A stretch of DNA of 50,908 nt, taken from the NCBI GenBank assembly GCA_947495425.1, contig CANLYR010000034.1, positions 1 through 50,908 on the forward strand, given 5' to 3'. The translations under genes were made by a program, and so were the position numbers. Position 1 is the first letter of the stretch, and every line of letters starts with the position of its first letter. This DNA comes from an uncultured Aquimarina sp. (lineage in GTDB: Bacteria; Bacteroidota; Bacteroidia; Flavobacteriales; Flavobacteriaceae). The notes beneath the pieces were generated by a model that was not told the origin of the DNA, did not search any database, and saw nothing but the letters and a program-made list of their open reading frames with translations. Shown one piece after another: positions 50,266 to 50,908 of this stretch.

Positions 50266-50544
50266 ATGAAAAGAGTAATTGTTGACTACAAAAAATTGAA
50301 TAAAAACATCTTAAATCTTCTAGTAGAGAAATTTCCTGATGGTTATGCAGATAACGATATTATTTCCTTCAAAAATCATCATAATGAAGCTATAGAAGCT
50401 GTAGAGGTAAAAACAAATGATACCATTTATCTGGTAAAGATTAGCAAAAGGTTAGCAGATTCGATGGAAAGTTTTGAAAGCTCTAATGATGACATCCCCG
50501 CTGAAGTGAGTCAAGATCAAGTTGGCGATATCGAGGATATTTAA
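50266..50544 (+). CDS. small conserved hypothetical protein
   Basis: A 92-residue cytoplasmic protein. The start MKRVIVDYKKLNKNILNLLVEKFPDGYADNDIISFKNHHNEAIEAVEVKTNDTIYLVKISK looks like an alpha/beta fold with two or three strands, followed by an acidic, low-complexity tail (SMESFESSNDDIPAEVSQDQVGDIEDI). Such proteins are, as I recall, widespread in Flavobacteriaceae and of unknown function. The start is a good ATG following a structured leader. The next gene is 21 bases downstream. Confidence 0.72.
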   Translation: MKRVIVDYKKLNKNILNLLVEKFPDGYADNDIISFKNHHNEAIEAVEVKTNDTIYLVKISKRLADSMESFESSNDDIPAEVSQDQVGDIEDI

Positions 50545-50565
50545 TGTAGACTTTAAATAGTTAGA

Positions 50566-50868
50566 ATGAGAAAGTTTCTTGTTGTTATAATTTTTATGGC
50601 TAGTGTATGCTCTGATGCATTGATAGCAAAATATAAAAATACAGATTTAAGAGATTCTTCGGAGTTTATAATTTTACAAAATGATAAAACAATTTCTTAT
50701 CCTGATCTTTTTAAAGAGTTTTGTAAACTAGTAGAAGATAATTTTTATAGTAGGGAAATAATAAAGAAAAAATTTATCCCATTAAAACAGTCCTTCGCTA
50801 GACAAGTGGATAATGTAGATACTGATAAAGATTTTATTGAATATCCGTTTTTAATCATAATCCTGTAA
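50566..50868 (+). CDS. hypothetical protein
   Basis: A 100-residue protein with a hydrophobic N-terminus (MRKFLVVIIFMASVCSDALIA) that may be a signal peptide or a lipoprotein-like signal, though the lipobox is poor. The rest (KYKNTDLRDSSEFIILQNDKTISYPDLFKEFCKLVEDNF, then IIKKKFIPLKQSF) shows no motif that I recognise. It is complete before the window edge and is followed by a palindrome. Low confidence that it is expressed. Confidence 0.45.
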   Translation: MRKFLVVIIFMASVCSDALIAKYKNTDLRDSSEFIILQNDKTISYPDLFKEFCKLVEDNFYSREIIKKKFIPLKQSFARQVDNVDTDKDFIEYPFLIIIL

Positions 50869-50888
50869 TTCCAGCAATTACAAGTCTA

Positions 50889-50907
50889 TCGAAGAGCTTC
50901 TCTTCGA
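50889..50907 (+). other. hairpin at the right edge
   Basis: TCGAAGAG and CTCTTCGA pair perfectly around a CTT loop. It could be the stem of a terminator for the gene ending at 50868, but any T-run lies beyond the window. Confidence 0.4.
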
Positions 50908-50908
50908 A

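Overview
The window is a low-GC chromosomal segment of a Bacteroidota bacterium, almost certainly a marine Flavobacteriaceae member (Aquimarina-like is a guess). The evidence is the protein families (DUF4197, DUF1684, DUF6268, Lacal_2735, CCC-motif membrane proteins, DJ-1/PfpI lipoproteins), the many short lipoprotein signals, the near absence of Shine-Dalgarno sequences, and several -7 boxes of the Bacteroidota type (TAnnTTTG). No tRNA, rRNA, CRISPR, transposase or prophage gene was seen. Most genes are ordinary core or housekeeping genes.

Layout. 1-7.6 kb: alpha/beta hydrolase, small Lacal_2735 protein, DUF4197 lipoprotein, PqqB-like metallo-hydrolase lipoprotein, PurU, and the large fused acyl-CoA mutase IcmF. 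7.6-13.1 kb is the accessory-looking stretch: a 21-bp tandem repeat, a chimeric ORF (membrane N-terminus joined to an amidohydrolase C-terminus), a secreted hydrolase, a foldback repeat, an Lrp/AsnC regulator, a second hydrolase-fold protein that has lost its whole catalytic triad, and three copies of a structured RNA element, each ending in its own terminator. 13.1-19.5 kb (mostly minus strand): DJ-1/PfpI lipoprotein, MFS transporter, DUF1684, porin, P-II, CrcB, SRPBCC/GyrI-like protein. 19.5-28.6 kb: M49 peptidase, MazG-like pyrophosphohydrolase, branched-chain aminotransferase, DUF4920 with MnmD, TIGR01777 epimerase, YceI, GrpE and DnaJ. 29-34.2 kb: a tight operon of ABC ATPase, permease, MscS channel, outer-membrane barrel and a sigma-54 response regulator. 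34.3-50.9 kb: PPK2, M28 peptidase, FabV, S51 peptidase, a sensor lacking its kinase ATPase domain, MATE pump, OmpA-like protein, PAP2 phosphatase, PBP1A-type enzyme, BCCT transporter and two small unknown proteins.

The most unusual signal is the RNA element at 10811-10905, about 12482-12677 and about 12791-12991. The three copies share a core (GTGTRAGGACATTRGT ... ACTRAAGAGAGTRC). In each copy the core sits inside a closing helix whose sequence differs between copies while base pairing is kept, followed by an intrinsic terminator of unrelated sequence. One copy precedes and two follow the catalytically dead hydrolase gene. I cannot match it to an RNA family that I know.

A second layer is formed by dispersed palindromic repeats: a four-copy family at 13010, 17247, 17901 and 37395, always downstream of and in the same direction as the preceding gene, and foldback or MITE-like elements at 9671, 25830 and 40118. 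All calls are from reading the sequence; no database search was run.
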